A DNA stretch of 48,066 nucleotides from JBGPOS01 sp041488155 (GTDB lineage: Bacteria; Chloroflexota; Dehalococcoidia; Tepidiformales; Tepidiformaceae), in the NCBI GenBank assembly GCA_041488155.1, contig JBGPOS010000024.1, positions 1 through 48,066 of the forward strand. Reading direction: 5' to 3'. Within the stretch, counting starts at the first letter, position 1. Every line of letters starts with the position of its first letter. The position numbers and the translations under genes are program-made. The notes below the pieces were generated by a model, which was not told the origin of the DNA, made no database searches, and saw nothing but the letters and a program-made list of their open reading frames with translations. This document shows, piece after piece, positions 14,906-25,000 of the stretch.

Positions 14906-16858
14906 ATGCCGAAGCCGATTTCGCCGGAGACGCTGGTTTACGGGTTCACGAGTGCCGGGGAGCCGCAGGTTTCGCCCGACGGTAAGACGGTCGCGTATTC
15001 GCTGAGCAGCACCGATGCGACGACGAAGAAGGGTTCGAGCCAGGTCTGGCTGTGCGGGATCGACGGCGGCAACCCGCGGCAGCTGACCTCGACCGGACAG
15101 CGAAACCGGGGAGCTCGATGGTCTCCGGACGGTTCGCTGCTGGCGTTCGTCTCGGACCGGGTGGAGAAGTCGGGCGTGTTCGTGCTGCCGATGGCCGGGG
15201 GCGAAGCGCGCGAACTGACGCGCATGAACCAGCAGATAGGCGACCTCGCCTGGTCGGTCGACGGGACCAGGCTGGCCTTCACGGCGCTCTACGATCCCGA
15301 CAACCCCGAAGGCGATAAGCGCCCGGAGGGGAGCGCGCCGCCGGTGCGGGTGACGAGCCGGATCGACTACAAGCAGGACAACCGGGGTTACCTGAACGAC
15401 GCCCGGGCCCAGGTCTTCGTCGCCGACGTGACGAGCGGCGAGCGGAAGATGATAACGACCGACGCCCTGGACAAGGCTTTCCCGGCGTGGTCACCGGACG
15501 GCCGCTGGCTGGCGGTGAAGGTGCTGACGGTGAACGGGATGTGCTCGCACCTGCGCCTCGTGCCCGCGAGCGGCGAGGGGGCGGCGAAGACCCTCGGCTG
15601 GGAGCCGGGGACGGTGGGCACGTTCGCGTTTTCGCGAGACGGCGGCCGGCTGGTGTTCACTGGTGAGCCGACGCACATCTTCCAACCGGAGTTCTACGTC
15701 TACGACCTCGCTTCGGGGGAGACGCGGCAGGTGACAACGGACCTCGAGGTGCTGCCGGTGGCGGGCTTCCCGACGCTGGAGCCGCCTTCGCAACCAGCCT
15801 GGCTCGACGATCGGCACGTGCTGTTCCATGCCGTGCGCGCGGGGGCGAGCGGGCTGTGCGTGGTCGACCTCGAAAACGGACGGGTCGAGCTGGTCGAGGG
15901 GTCGCGGTCGTTGCGGTCGGGGATGAGCACCGACACGGCGGTGCGGTACGTGGCGCAGGCATGGTCGAGCCTCGAAGGCGCGGGAGAGATCACCGTGTTC
16001 GACCGCGGGCAGGGCACCTCGAACCTCATCACCCACTACTGCGAGCCGGTGCTCCAGGAGTCGCCCCCGGCGGGGTGGGAGCGATTCGACGTGCGGCGCG
16101 ACGGCTACATCACGGAGGCGTGGCTTCTGAAGCCGGCGGACTTCGACCCGGCGAAGAAGTACCCGCTGATCCTCGACGTGCACGGCGGGCCGAACGGGTT
16201 CTACGGCTACGGCTTCAGCCCGATGCAACAGTGCCTGGCGACGAACGGCTTCCTCGTGGTGTATTCGAACCCGCGGGGGTCGACCTCGTACGGGCGGGAG
16301 TTCGCTCAGCAGGTGCTTTGTGACTGGGGGGGCGAGGACTATCGCGACCTGATGGCGGTGGTCGACGCGGCGCTCGAGCGGCCGTACGTGGATCGCGAGC
16401 GGACGGGGATCTGGGGCTACAGCTACGGCGGCTACATGACGGCCTGGACCATCGCCCAGAACCACCGCTTCAAGGCCGCGGTTTGCGGCGCGCCGTGCTT
16501 CGACCTGGAGTCGATGTATGGGACGAGCGACATTTCGCACTTCTTCGGCGAGCTGCAGTGGGGCGGGGCGCCGCACGAGGCGCGGGAGTGGTACGCGACG
16601 CATTCGCCGTCGCAGTTCGCGCACAACACGCGGACGCCGACGCTCATCATCCAGGGCGAGGCGGACGACCGCTGCCCGGTGGGGCAGGGCGAGCAGATGT
16701 ACGTGGCGCTGAAGAAGGCGGGCTGCGAGGTGGAGTTCGTGCGTTATCCGGGGGCATCGCACCTGTTTATGCGGGCGGGACCGGCGGAGCACCGGCAAGA
16801 TGCGCTCGAACGGGTGCTGGGGTGGTTCAACGGTCACTTACGAAGTGATGAGCGATGA
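14906..16858 (+). CDS. S9 family peptidase (prolyl oligopeptidase/acylaminoacyl type)
   Basis: A 650-residue serine peptidase. The first 380 residues are a WD40-like (PD40) beta-propeller with repeats such as PQVSPDGKTVAYSLS, ARWSPDGSLLAFVSDR and FPAWSPDGRWLAVKV. The C-terminal alpha/beta-hydrolase domain holds S506 in GYSYGGYM, D587/D588 in GEADDRCPVGQ and H619 in GASHLF. It probably degrades oligopeptides in the cytoplasm, as no signal peptide is seen. I chose ATG 14906 because a promoter and ribosome-binding site precede it. The last residues SDER and the TGA are encoded by the GATGAGC repeat. Confidence 0.92.
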   Translation: MPKPISPETLVYGFTSAGEPQVSPDGKTVAYSLSSTDATTKKGSSQVWLCGIDGGNPRQLTSTGQRNRGARWSPDGSLLAFVSDRVEKSGVFVLPMAGGEARELTRMNQQIGDLAWSVDGTRLAFTALYDPDNPEGDKRPEGSAPPVRVTSRIDYKQDNRGYLNDARAQVFVADVTSGERKMITTDALDKAFPAWSPDGRWLAVKVLTVNGMCSHLRLVPASGEGAAKTLGWEPGTVGTFAFSRDGGRLVFTGEPTHIFQPEFYVYDLASGETRQVTTDLEVLPVAGFPTLEPPSQPAWLDDRHVLFHAVRAGASGLCVVDLENGRVELVEGSRSLRSGMSTDTAVRYVAQAWSSLEGAGEITVFDRGQGTSNLITHYCEPVLQESPPAGWERFDVRRDGYITEAWLLKPADFDPAKKYPLILDVHGGPNGFYGYGFSPMQQCLATNGFLVVYSNPRGSTSYGREFAQQVLCDWGGEDYRDLMAVVDAALERPYVDRERTGIWGYSYGGYMTAWTIAQNHRFKAAVCGAPCFDLESMYGTSDISHFFGELQWGGAPHEAREWYATHSPSQFAHNTRTPTLIIQGEADDRCPVGQGEQMYVALKKAGCEVEFVRYPGASHLFMRAGPAEHRQDALERVLGWFNGHLRSDER

Positions 16859-16873
16859 GCGATGAGCTATGAG
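16846..16873 (+). repeat. 7-bp GATGAGC tandem repeat
   Basis: About four copies of GATGAGC/GATGAGCT run from the end of the S9 peptidase gene into a REP. They encode its last codons and TGA. Similar runs lie at 17793, 21026, 27870, 27993, 28436 (minus) and 32094. Confidence 0.7.
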
Positions 16874-16902
16874 GTAGCCGCGGCTGGCCCGGGCTGCTGG
16901 AT
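16873..16902 (+). repeat. REP element, diverged (type C)
   Basis: GGTAG head followed by CCGCGGCTGGCCCGGGCTGC. Two stem positions no longer pair, so it is probably decayed. It is followed by GGGTTCGACGATC-like sequence. Confidence 0.7.
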
Positions 16903-16973
16903 GGGGTTCGACGATCCGTCGCAGGGCCTCCAATGAAAAATCGGGACTAAGAACCAGGAACTGAGGGGGCTCG

Positions 16974-17792
16974 ATGGCTATTACGCAGCCGATGATGACG
17001 CCGCCGATGCGGCGGGAGCGCGGGATTGTGCTGGTTGCGCTGCTGGTGACGGCGGCAGGGGCGTGGGCGCTGCTGGCCTGGCAATCGTCGGGGATGGACG
17101 ACGAGATGAGCCTGACGATGGGGATGGGGGCGCTGCTCTTCCTCGCAACCTGGATCGTGATGATGGTGGCGATGATGTTCCCGACTGCGGCGCCGATGAT
17201 CACGACGTTCACGAGGGTACAGGCGGGCAACCGGGCGCGAGGGCAGTCGTTCGTGCCGACGTGGGTGTTCACAGGTGGGTACCTGCTGGTTTGGGGGGTG
17301 TTCGGGGTCGTAGCCTACGGTGCAGCGGTCGGGGCCGAGCGGTGGGCTGACAACTGGGCCTGGCTGATGGACAACGGGGCGCGGATCGGCGGGGTGGTGC
17401 TCGTGGCGGCGGGGGCCTACCAGCTATCGCCGCTGAAGGGCGTTTGTCTTTCGAAGTGTCGCTCGCCGCTGTCCTTCATCCTGTCGTCGTGGCGAGACGG
17501 GTACGGTGGGGCGATCCGGATGGGAGTTCAGCACGGGGCGTACTGCCTGGGGTGCTGCTGGCTGCTGTTCGTGATCCTGTTCCCGCTCGGGATCATGAAC
17601 GTGGCTGCGATGGCGGCGATCACGCTGCTGATCTTCGCGGAGAAGTCGCTTTGGTTCGGGAAGCAGGCGTCGCTGGCGGCGGGGCTCGGTCTGGTGGTGT
17701 ACGGGCTCGTTGTGCTTGCCTGGCCGGATGCGTTGCCGATGGGGATCGGTTCTACGAGCGGCAGTGGCGATGCGATGAGCATGGGAAGTTAG
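16974..17792 (+). CDS. DUF2182 membrane protein
   Basis: A 272-residue DUF2182 protein (predicted metal-binding integral membrane protein). It has about seven hydrophobic segments and the conserved signatures WIVMMVAMMFPTAAPM, AYQLSPLKGVCLSKCRSP and GVQHGAYCLGCCW, then EKSLWFG. Methionine-rich ends (MMTPPM at the N-terminus, DAMSMGS at the C-terminus) and the two Cys motifs fit metal binding, but function is unknown. The gene stands alone between REP elements. Its TAG stop is followed at once by GATGAGC repeats. Confidence 0.85.
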   Translation: MAITQPMMTPPMRRERGIVLVALLVTAAGAWALLAWQSSGMDDEMSLTMGMGALLFLATWIVMMVAMMFPTAAPMITTFTRVQAGNRARGQSFVPTWVFTGGYLLVWGVFGVVAYGAAVGAERWADNWAWLMDNGARIGGVVLVAAGAYQLSPLKGVCLSKCRSPLSFILSSWRDGYGGAIRMGVQHGAYCLGCCWLLFVILFPLGIMNVAAMAAITLLIFAEKSLWFGKQASLAAGLGLVVYGLVVLAWPDALPMGIGSTSGSGDAMSMGS

Positions 17793-17842
17793 CGATGAGC
17801 GATGAGCGATGAGGTAGCCGCGGCCGCCCCGGGCCGCTGGAT
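17793..17842 (+). repeat. GATGAGC run plus REP type B
   Basis: Three GATGAGC-type units (from 17793) lead into a type B REP at 17813-17842 (GGTAG head, CCCCGG loop, end TGGAT). Confidence 0.8.
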
Positions 17843-17879
17843 GGGGCTCGACCGCTCGCCGTAGGCCGGGTGGGAGCAA

Positions 17880-17909
17880 GGTAGCCGCGGCCGTCTCTGG
17901 CCGCTGCAT
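17880..17909 (+). repeat. REP element, type A
   Basis: Matches the 30-bp type A consensus. It is followed by GGGCTCGAACG and a tail of about 90 bp that shares CAGTCGCGGCTCGG with the region after the degenerate REP at 5771. Confidence 0.85.
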
Positions 17910-18059
17910 GGGCTCGAACGCCCGCTGCGGGCAGCGGCCGACGATCCGATCACCGGCTCCGGAGGGGAGGGGAGTGGCCGCTCCTTTCCAGTCGCGGCTC
18001 GGATTGGCGCGGTTTCGCTAACGAACCGGCGGTCTCGCAATGAGCGACTATCGATAAGG

Positions 18060-18089
18060 GTGCAGCGGCCAGAGACGGCCGCGGCTACC
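18060..18089 (-). repeat. REP element, type A, inverted
   Basis: Reverse-complement type A copy with one end mismatch. Its minus-strand GTAG contains the TAG stop of the HicB-like gene. Confidence 0.85.
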
Positions 18090-18252
18090 TTGCCTTCTGA
18101 TCCTCGGCCCAGAGCCAGGCGATGATGGCTTCGCGGATGTTTTCGACCGCCTCCGGCTCGTTCTGGCCCTGAGAGACGCATCCCGGCAAGGCCGGACACT
18201 CGGCGACTATCCACCCGTCTTCGGCTGCTTCGAGCGTGACGTGGAAGAGCAT
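18085..18252 (-). CDS. HicB-like antitoxin, orphan
   Basis: A 55-residue ORF with the HicB fold pattern: MLFHVTLEAAEDGWIVAECP, then ALPGCVSQGQNEPEAVENI and REAIIAWLWAEDQ. The strand-rich start, the LPGC-S-x-G turn and the following helix are diagnostic of HicB antitoxins or HicB-like domain proteins. It has no C-terminal DNA-binding extension. No HicA toxin is seen on either side, because only 58 bp separate it from secA. The stop codon TAG is the GTAG head of the REP at 18060-18089. Orphan HicB-like proteins of this length are common. Confidence 0.75.
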   Translation of the reverse strand: MLFHVTLEAAEDGWIVAECPALPGCVSQGQNEPEAVENIREAIIAWLWAEDQKAR

Positions 18253-18279
18253 CAGGCACCTATCGTAATTGATTTACTA

Positions 18280-18303
18280 CTGCGGGGGACGGCGGCGGCT
18301 ACC
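18280..18303 (-). repeat. Degenerate REP fragment
   Basis: CTGCGGGGGACGGCGGCGGCTACC resembles the 3' two-thirds of an inverted REP with an altered loop. It lies 8 bp beyond the secA stop. Confidence 0.4.
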
Positions 18304-18310
18304 TAATCGG

Positions 18311-20980
<2,670 letters not shown>

Positions 20981-20989
20981 GGTGGGTTC

Positions 20990-20995
20990 AGTGTA
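20990..20995 (-). promoter_or_regulatory. -10 element of secA
   Basis: TACACT on the minus strand, 9 nt before the ATG at 20980, with no Shine-Dalgarno sequence. It implies a leaderless or very short-leader mRNA. Confidence 0.45.
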
Positions 20996-21025
20996 CCGCA
21001 AGGTGGAGGGAGGGGCGGGTCAAGA

Positions 21026-21072
21026 CGAGCGATGAGCGATGAGGTAGCCGCGGCCGTCTCTGGCCGCTGCAT
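21026..21072 (+). repeat. GATGAGC run plus REP type A
   Basis: GAGCGATGAGCGATGAG leads into a full type A REP at 21043-21072, then GGGCTCGATCGTCTCGCC and a GGACTAA triplicate (21106-21126). Confidence 0.8.
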
Positions 21073-21135
21073 GGGCTCGATCGTCTCGCCTCCGGCCCGC
21101 CACAGGACTAAGGACTAAGGACTGAGGGATGCCTG

Positions 21136-21165
21136 GGTAGCCGCGGCCGTCTCTGGCCGCTGCAT
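21136..21165 (+). repeat. REP element, type A
   Basis: Second type A copy, 93 bp after the one at 21043. It is followed by the same GGGCTCGATCG-CTCGCC tail and GGACTGAGGACTAAGGACTG. Confidence 0.85.
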
Positions 21166-21233
21166 GGGCTCGATCGCCTCGCCCCCGGCCCGCCGCTGAG
21201 GACTGAGGACTAAGGACTGGGCGATGAATGAGG

Positions 21234-21842
21234 TCAGGCTCCCGCGGTGCGGTGGGAGGCGGGCTCCGGCTCTTCGGTGAGTTGGACGAGGCCGCTGCGG
21301 AGGGCGTAGCGGACCATCTGGACGCGGTTCCGGGCAGGGAGCTTCTTGCGGATGTTGACGGTGTGGACTTCGACCGTCTTGAGGCCGATGCCGAGACTGT
21401 GGGCGATGTCCTGGTTGCTGAAGCCGCTGGCCACGAGCTGGAGCACTTCGAGTTCCCGCGGCGAAAGAGCGCGGACCGGCGTCGCGCCGTTGAGGGCCGC
21501 CGCTGGGGCTTCGACAACCTCAGCAGGCGCCGGGGAGAGGAGGTCGCCCCGCTCGCGAAGCAGGGCGAGGCGGAAGTCGCGCTCCTCATCGAGGGCGCGG
21601 CGGAGGGCGCGATTGGTGTGGACCGTGAGCGCGTGGCCAGCGCTCGCGACGAGCACGAACGCGGCGGCGGCGACAACCAGGACCGGGGAGGGGTCGAGGA
21701 CGTCGAAACCGGCATCGGCGGCCAGGGCGAAAGCAACGATGGCGATGTAGAGCGTGAACGAGGCTGCCAGGACGGCGAGCGTCGTCGAGCCGGCGAAGCG
21801 GCCTTCGATGCGGTCGAGGAGTCGCCGCGGCGGGGTGTCCAT
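21234..21842 (-). CDS. Membrane-anchored LuxR-family regulator
   Basis: A 202-residue protein with an unusual LuxR layout. Two N-terminal hydrophobic helices (TLAVLAASFTLYIAIVAFAL; PVLVVAAAAFVLVASAGHAL) are followed by a charged coiled segment (RALRRALDEERDFRLALLRERG), then a C-terminal LuxR/GerE HTH (ALSPRELEVLQLVASGFSNQ, GIGLKTVEVHTVNIRKKL). There is no receiver or ligand domain. It may sense the membrane state and bind DNA while anchored. I chose ATG 21842 because upstream codons overlap a leader hairpin, and the promoter at 21916 supports it. Confidence 0.75.
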   Translation of the reverse strand: MDTPPRRLLDRIEGRFAGSTTLAVLAASFTLYIAIVAFALAADAGFDVLDPSPVLVVAAAAFVLVASAGHALTVHTNRALRRALDEERDFRLALLRERGDLLSPAPAEVVEAPAAALNGATPVRALSPRELEVLQLVASGFSNQDIAHSLGIGLKTVEVHTVNIRKKLPARNRVQMVRYALRSGLVQLTEEPEPASHRTAGA

Positions 21843-21915
21843 GGGCGGTGCGGCGGTCAAGTCGGTGATTCTGCCTGCCGGGAAACTACTTAGGCCGGAG
21901 GCCGGCCCTTCTTGC

Positions 21916-21954
21916 AGTATACCTGGCGCGAAGAATCCGACTAGGGGATTCCCC
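21916..21954 (-). promoter_or_regulatory. Promoter and possible operator of the LuxR gene
   Basis: TATACT on the minus strand (21921-21916). The palindrome GGGGATTCCCC (21944-21954) lies just upstream of the -35 region. The leader of about 70 nt holds the hairpin GGCCGGCCTCCGGCC. Confidence 0.45.
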
Positions 21955-22009
21955 GTATGTGTCTGACGAACGCGCGCGGGCGCCAAACGTGGGGCGCCGA
22001 GCACAAACG

Positions 22010-22230
22010 CGAAAGATATCCTCTGTATCTCAGTACGCGTTTACACCACCGTCAATGATCCTGAGCGTGCCAGAGAGCTTGTCCCGAATCGCTCCAACGC
22101 AGTGATCAGATCGCGTACACTCCTCGCATCTAAGCGTAGATTCGCTGCGTCGTTCGAAGACCTTCTCCGACCGCGGCAGATCCGCGCAGCTGGCACAGCT
22201 CAACTGCGCCACCGAAAAAGGACGTATTGC
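22010..22230 (+). other. Upstream region of the cupin gene
   Basis: TACACT at 22116-22121 could be a -10 for the cupin gene, with a leader of about 100 nt. On the minus strand a short frame ends with GTLRIIDGGVNAY (stop at 22030), reminiscent of an SDR C-terminus but too short to call. AAAAAGGA precedes the cupin ATG. Confidence 0.3.
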
Positions 22231-22704
22231 ATGACACAGCCGATCACACTCCACGCGGACGAGGGGAAAGCGATCTGGTCGCTCAACCACCTGATGACGG
22301 TTAAGGCGACGGGTGCCGAGACCGGCGGTGCGTTCGGCCTGATGGAGCACCTGGGCGTGCCGGGCACGGGAGCACCACCGCACGTCCATCATGGAGAGGA
22401 CGAGTTCTTCTATGTCCTCGAAGGCGAGGCGAACTTCGTTCTCGGTGGCAAGCCTATCGCGGCCAAACCCGGCACGTTCCTCTTCCTGCCCCGCGACATT
22501 GAGCACGGCTTCGAGGTCGTTGGCGCGACACCGTGCCGTATGCTCGTGGGCTTCACACCTGCCGGGCTCGAGAACTTCTTCGCTGAAATGGGTGAACCAG
22601 CCACCAGTCGCACGCCGCCCGCCCCGGCGCCTCCAGACATGGAGAAACTGCTCGCGCAGGCAGCGAAGTTCAATTACGAGATCCACCTTCCCCCGCACGC
22701 CTGA
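22231..22704 (+). CDS. Cupin-domain protein (quercetin-dioxygenase-like)
   Basis: A 157-residue single-domain cupin. Motif 1 is APPHVHHGEDEFFYVLEGE, with metal ligands His, His, Glu, and motif 2 is GTFLFLPRDIEHGFEVVG, with His. This is the metal site of the quercetin 2,3-dioxygenase-like group. The substrate is unknown, and many such proteins are isomerases or oxygenases of small molecules. I chose ATG 22231 because AAGGA lies 8-9 nt upstream and the cupin fold begins soon after. It is flanked by non-coding DNA on both sides, so it is monocistronic. Confidence 0.82.
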   Translation: MTQPITLHADEGKAIWSLNHLMTVKATGAETGGAFGLMEHLGVPGTGAPPHVHHGEDEFFYVLEGEANFVLGGKPIAAKPGTFLFLPRDIEHGFEVVGATPCRMLVGFTPAGLENFFAEMGEPATSRTPPAPAPPDMEKLLAQAAKFNYEIHLPPHA

Positions 22705-22900
22705 TCGACTGGTACCCAGTTGAGTAAGTTGGCGATCGATCAGTTGGGAAGAGAGTTGGGCTTCGGCAGCTCGCCTTCGGCGTATGAGCGCATATACGCA
22801 ACCTATGCCTTCGCTCTGCGAAGCCCTCAGGCCCCGTTGGCCATCTGACTTGATCGCGAGCAGGCTTACTCCCGCGTAGACCCGTCTGGCAGGGATCCCC
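22705..22900. other. Convergent intergenic region
   Basis: Between the cupin and permease 3' ends. It holds the hairpin GCGTAT/ATACGC (22780-22799, 8-nt loop) and GC-rich short inverted repeats. It possibly terminates both genes. No coding frame is recognised. Confidence 0.35.
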
Positions 22901-24904
22901 TTAGCCGACGGCGAAGGGCTGTTCGATGATTTCGACCGATCGACGGCGGCCGACGAGCTGGCGGAGGCGGCGAAGGCTCTGGTTCACCAACGGCCGCTGA
23001 TACCAGCGGCGAACCTGGACGAACGGGAGGATGACGGTGGCTTCGTTCGGCCACTGCTTGAGGCGATCGGCGACGTACCAGCTCAGCGGCTCGGCCACCG
23101 TGCGGTACGGCGATTCGATGATGACGAGGGGGATGTCCGGGAATTGGGCGGCCCAGCGAGTGGCGATGCTTTCCGCCTCTTCCGTGTCGTACCGGACGTG
23201 CACAGCGGTGACGATCGAGGAGCGTTCGCAGGCGGCGCCGAGGGCGACGACGGTGGGCAGATTGATTTCTTCGACGGGCACGAGGACGGGGATCCGGGAG
23301 CGGCCGTGGGGTTTGAGGTCGAAGGTCGCCTGTTCGGGGACGTTGAGTTCGCGGCGGAGGCGGCGGTAGTAGCCACCGATGCGGAACAGCCAGACGGTGA
23401 TGATGGGCAGAAGGACGACGACCATCCAGCCGCCTTGACCGAACTTCGTGACGAGGATGATGAAGAAGACGAGGCAGGTGGCGACCGCGCCTACGCCGTT
23501 GATGACGGCCGAACGACGCCAGCCGGGCTCGCGCCGTCCGAGCCAGCGGCGGACCATGCCTGCCTGGGCGAGGGTGAAGGAGAGGAACACGCCGAGGGCG
23601 TAGAGCGGGATCAGGCGGGTGGTGCTGGCGTCGAAGACGATCAGGAGGAGCATTGCGAAGCCGGTGAGGGCGGCGATGCCGTAGCTAAACACGAGGCGGT
23701 TGCCGCGCTGGTGGAAGAGGCGAGGGAGGTAGCCGTCGCGGGCGAGGATCGCGCCGAGCAGAGGGAAGCCGTTGAAGCTGGTGTTTGCGGCGAGGAAGAG
23801 GATGCCGGCCGTGAACGCCTGGAGCGCGTAGTAGAGGACGTTCCGCCCGAAGACGGTCGAGCCGATCTGGGACATGACGGTCTCTTTGTCGTCGGCGGCG
23901 TAGACGATGCCGTAGTGGCGGGCGAGCAGGGTGGTGCCGAGGAAGAGCGCGCCGAGGATGAGGGCCATCGCGGTCATGGTGGTGGCGGCGTTGCGGGCCT
24001 CGGGTTTCTTGAACGAGGAGACTCCGTTGGAAATGGCTTCGACGCCGGTGAGGGCGGTGCACCCGGCGGAGAACGCGCGAAGGATGAGGAAGAGGGTGAG
24101 AGCGTGCTCGGCGGTGACATCGTGGCGGGGCGTGCCGGCGGAGAGGATGTTGGGGTGGTCGCCGCCGAGGACCTTGACGATGCCGATGCCGAGGGTGGCG
24201 GAGAGGAGGAAGACGAACCCGTAGGTGGGGATCGAAAAGAGGGTGCCGGATTCGCGCACGCCGCGGAGGTTGCCCATGGCGATGAGGAAGACGAGGGCGA
24301 CCGCGAGCGGGACCGCGTAGGGATGGACGTCGGGGGCGGCGGAGACGATGGCTTCGACACAGGCAGCGATCGAGACGGCGACGGTTAGGACGTAGTCGAT
24401 GAGGAGCGAAGCGGCGGCGATCAGCCCCGCCCAGACGCCGATGTTCTCGTGGGCGACGATGTAGGCGCCGCCGCCATTGGGGTAGGCGCGGATGGTCTGG
24501 CGGTAGGAGGCGACGACGATCGCGAGGAGGGCCGTGATGGCGACGGCGATGGGGAAGCTGTAGCTGAGCGCCCCGCCGCCGGCGAGGACGAGGATGAGGA
24601 GGATCTCCTGGGTGGCGTAGGCGGTGGATGAGAGCGCATCGGAGGAGAAGATGGCGAGGGCGACCTTCTTGGTGAGGCGCTCTTCGCTGAGGCGGGCGTT
24701 GGACATGCTGGAGCCGATGACGGCGTCCTTGACCCGGAGGAGGCGGCCGCGCCAGCCGGTGCGCTGTTCGGCGTATTCCGTGGCTTCAAAGAGGGAGGCA
24801 CTGACGGGGATGATGCCGGCGTGGGGGCGGGGCACGCGGTAGGTGCTGACGCGACGCTGGGAGCCTATCGGCTGGATGTGGGGGTCGTCGTCGCCAGCTG
24901 CCAT
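22901..24904 (-). CDS. APC-family permease with C-terminal UspA-like domain
   Basis: About 667 residues. After a charged N-terminus (RLLRVKDAVIGSSMSNARLSEERLTK) come about 12 membrane helices of an amino acid-polyamine-cation transporter. The helix-1 motif is ALAIFSSDALSSTAYATQEIL, followed by AYPNGGGAYIVAHENIG, TGVEAISNGVSSFKKPEA and FLAANTSFNGFPLLGAILARDGYLP. The last 150 residues (RIPVLVPVEEINLPTVVALGAA, TAVHVRYD, PLVIIESPYR) read like a soluble universal-stress-like domain. Substrate is probably an amino acid or K+. ATG 24904 is chosen because earlier codons oppose the cyclase gene. Confidence 0.85.
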   Translation of the reverse strand: MAAGDDDPHIQPIGSQRRVSTYRVPRPHAGIIPVSASLFEATEYAEQRTGWRGRLLRVKDAVIGSSMSNARLSEERLTKKVALAIFSSDALSSTAYATQEILLILVLAGGGALSYSFPIAVAITALLAIVVASYRQTIRAYPNGGGAYIVAHENIGVWAGLIAAASLLIDYVLTVAVSIAACVEAIVSAAPDVHPYAVPLAVALVFLIAMGNLRGVRESGTLFSIPTYGFVFLLSATLGIGIVKVLGGDHPNILSAGTPRHDVTAEHALTLFLILRAFSAGCTALTGVEAISNGVSSFKKPEARNAATTMTAMALILGALFLGTTLLARHYGIVYAADDKETVMSQIGSTVFGRNVLYYALQAFTAGILFLAANTSFNGFPLLGAILARDGYLPRLFHQRGNRLVFSYGIAALTGFAMLLLIVFDASTTRLIPLYALGVFLSFTLAQAGMVRRWLGRREPGWRRSAVINGVGAVATCLVFFIILVTKFGQGGWMVVVLLPIITVWLFRIGGYYRRLRRELNVPEQATFDLKPHGRSRIPVLVPVEEINLPTVVALGAACERSSIVTAVHVRYDTEEAESIATRWAAQFPDIPLVIIESPYRTVAEPLSWYVADRLKQWPNEATVILPFVQVRRWYQRPLVNQSLRRLRQLVGRRRSVEIIEQPFAVG

Positions 24905-24984
24905 GGAGGCGAGCTTATGGCTTCGCGGCCGGATGCGCATCGAAGCAGTGCGGGCTTCTTCTGGTAAACGGATCCTTGCGGGCG

Positions 24985-25000
24985 TAGGATCGCGGCAATG
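24985..25000 (+). promoter_or_regulatory. -10 element and leaderless start of the hydrolase-cyclase gene
   Basis: TAGGAT at 24985-24990 lies 7 nt before the ATG at 24998, with no ribosome-binding site between. Confidence 0.4.

Noticed and set aside
22030..22100. Possible C-terminal remnant of an SDR enzyme (GTLRIIDGGVNAY on minus)
   Set aside because: Only about 20 codons look SDR-like. There is no Rossmann or YxxxK part nearby, so it may be chance.
23144..24388. Long acidic ORF opposite the permease gene
   Set aside because: Mirror frame of a GC-rich coding region. The opposite strand has clear APC motifs.
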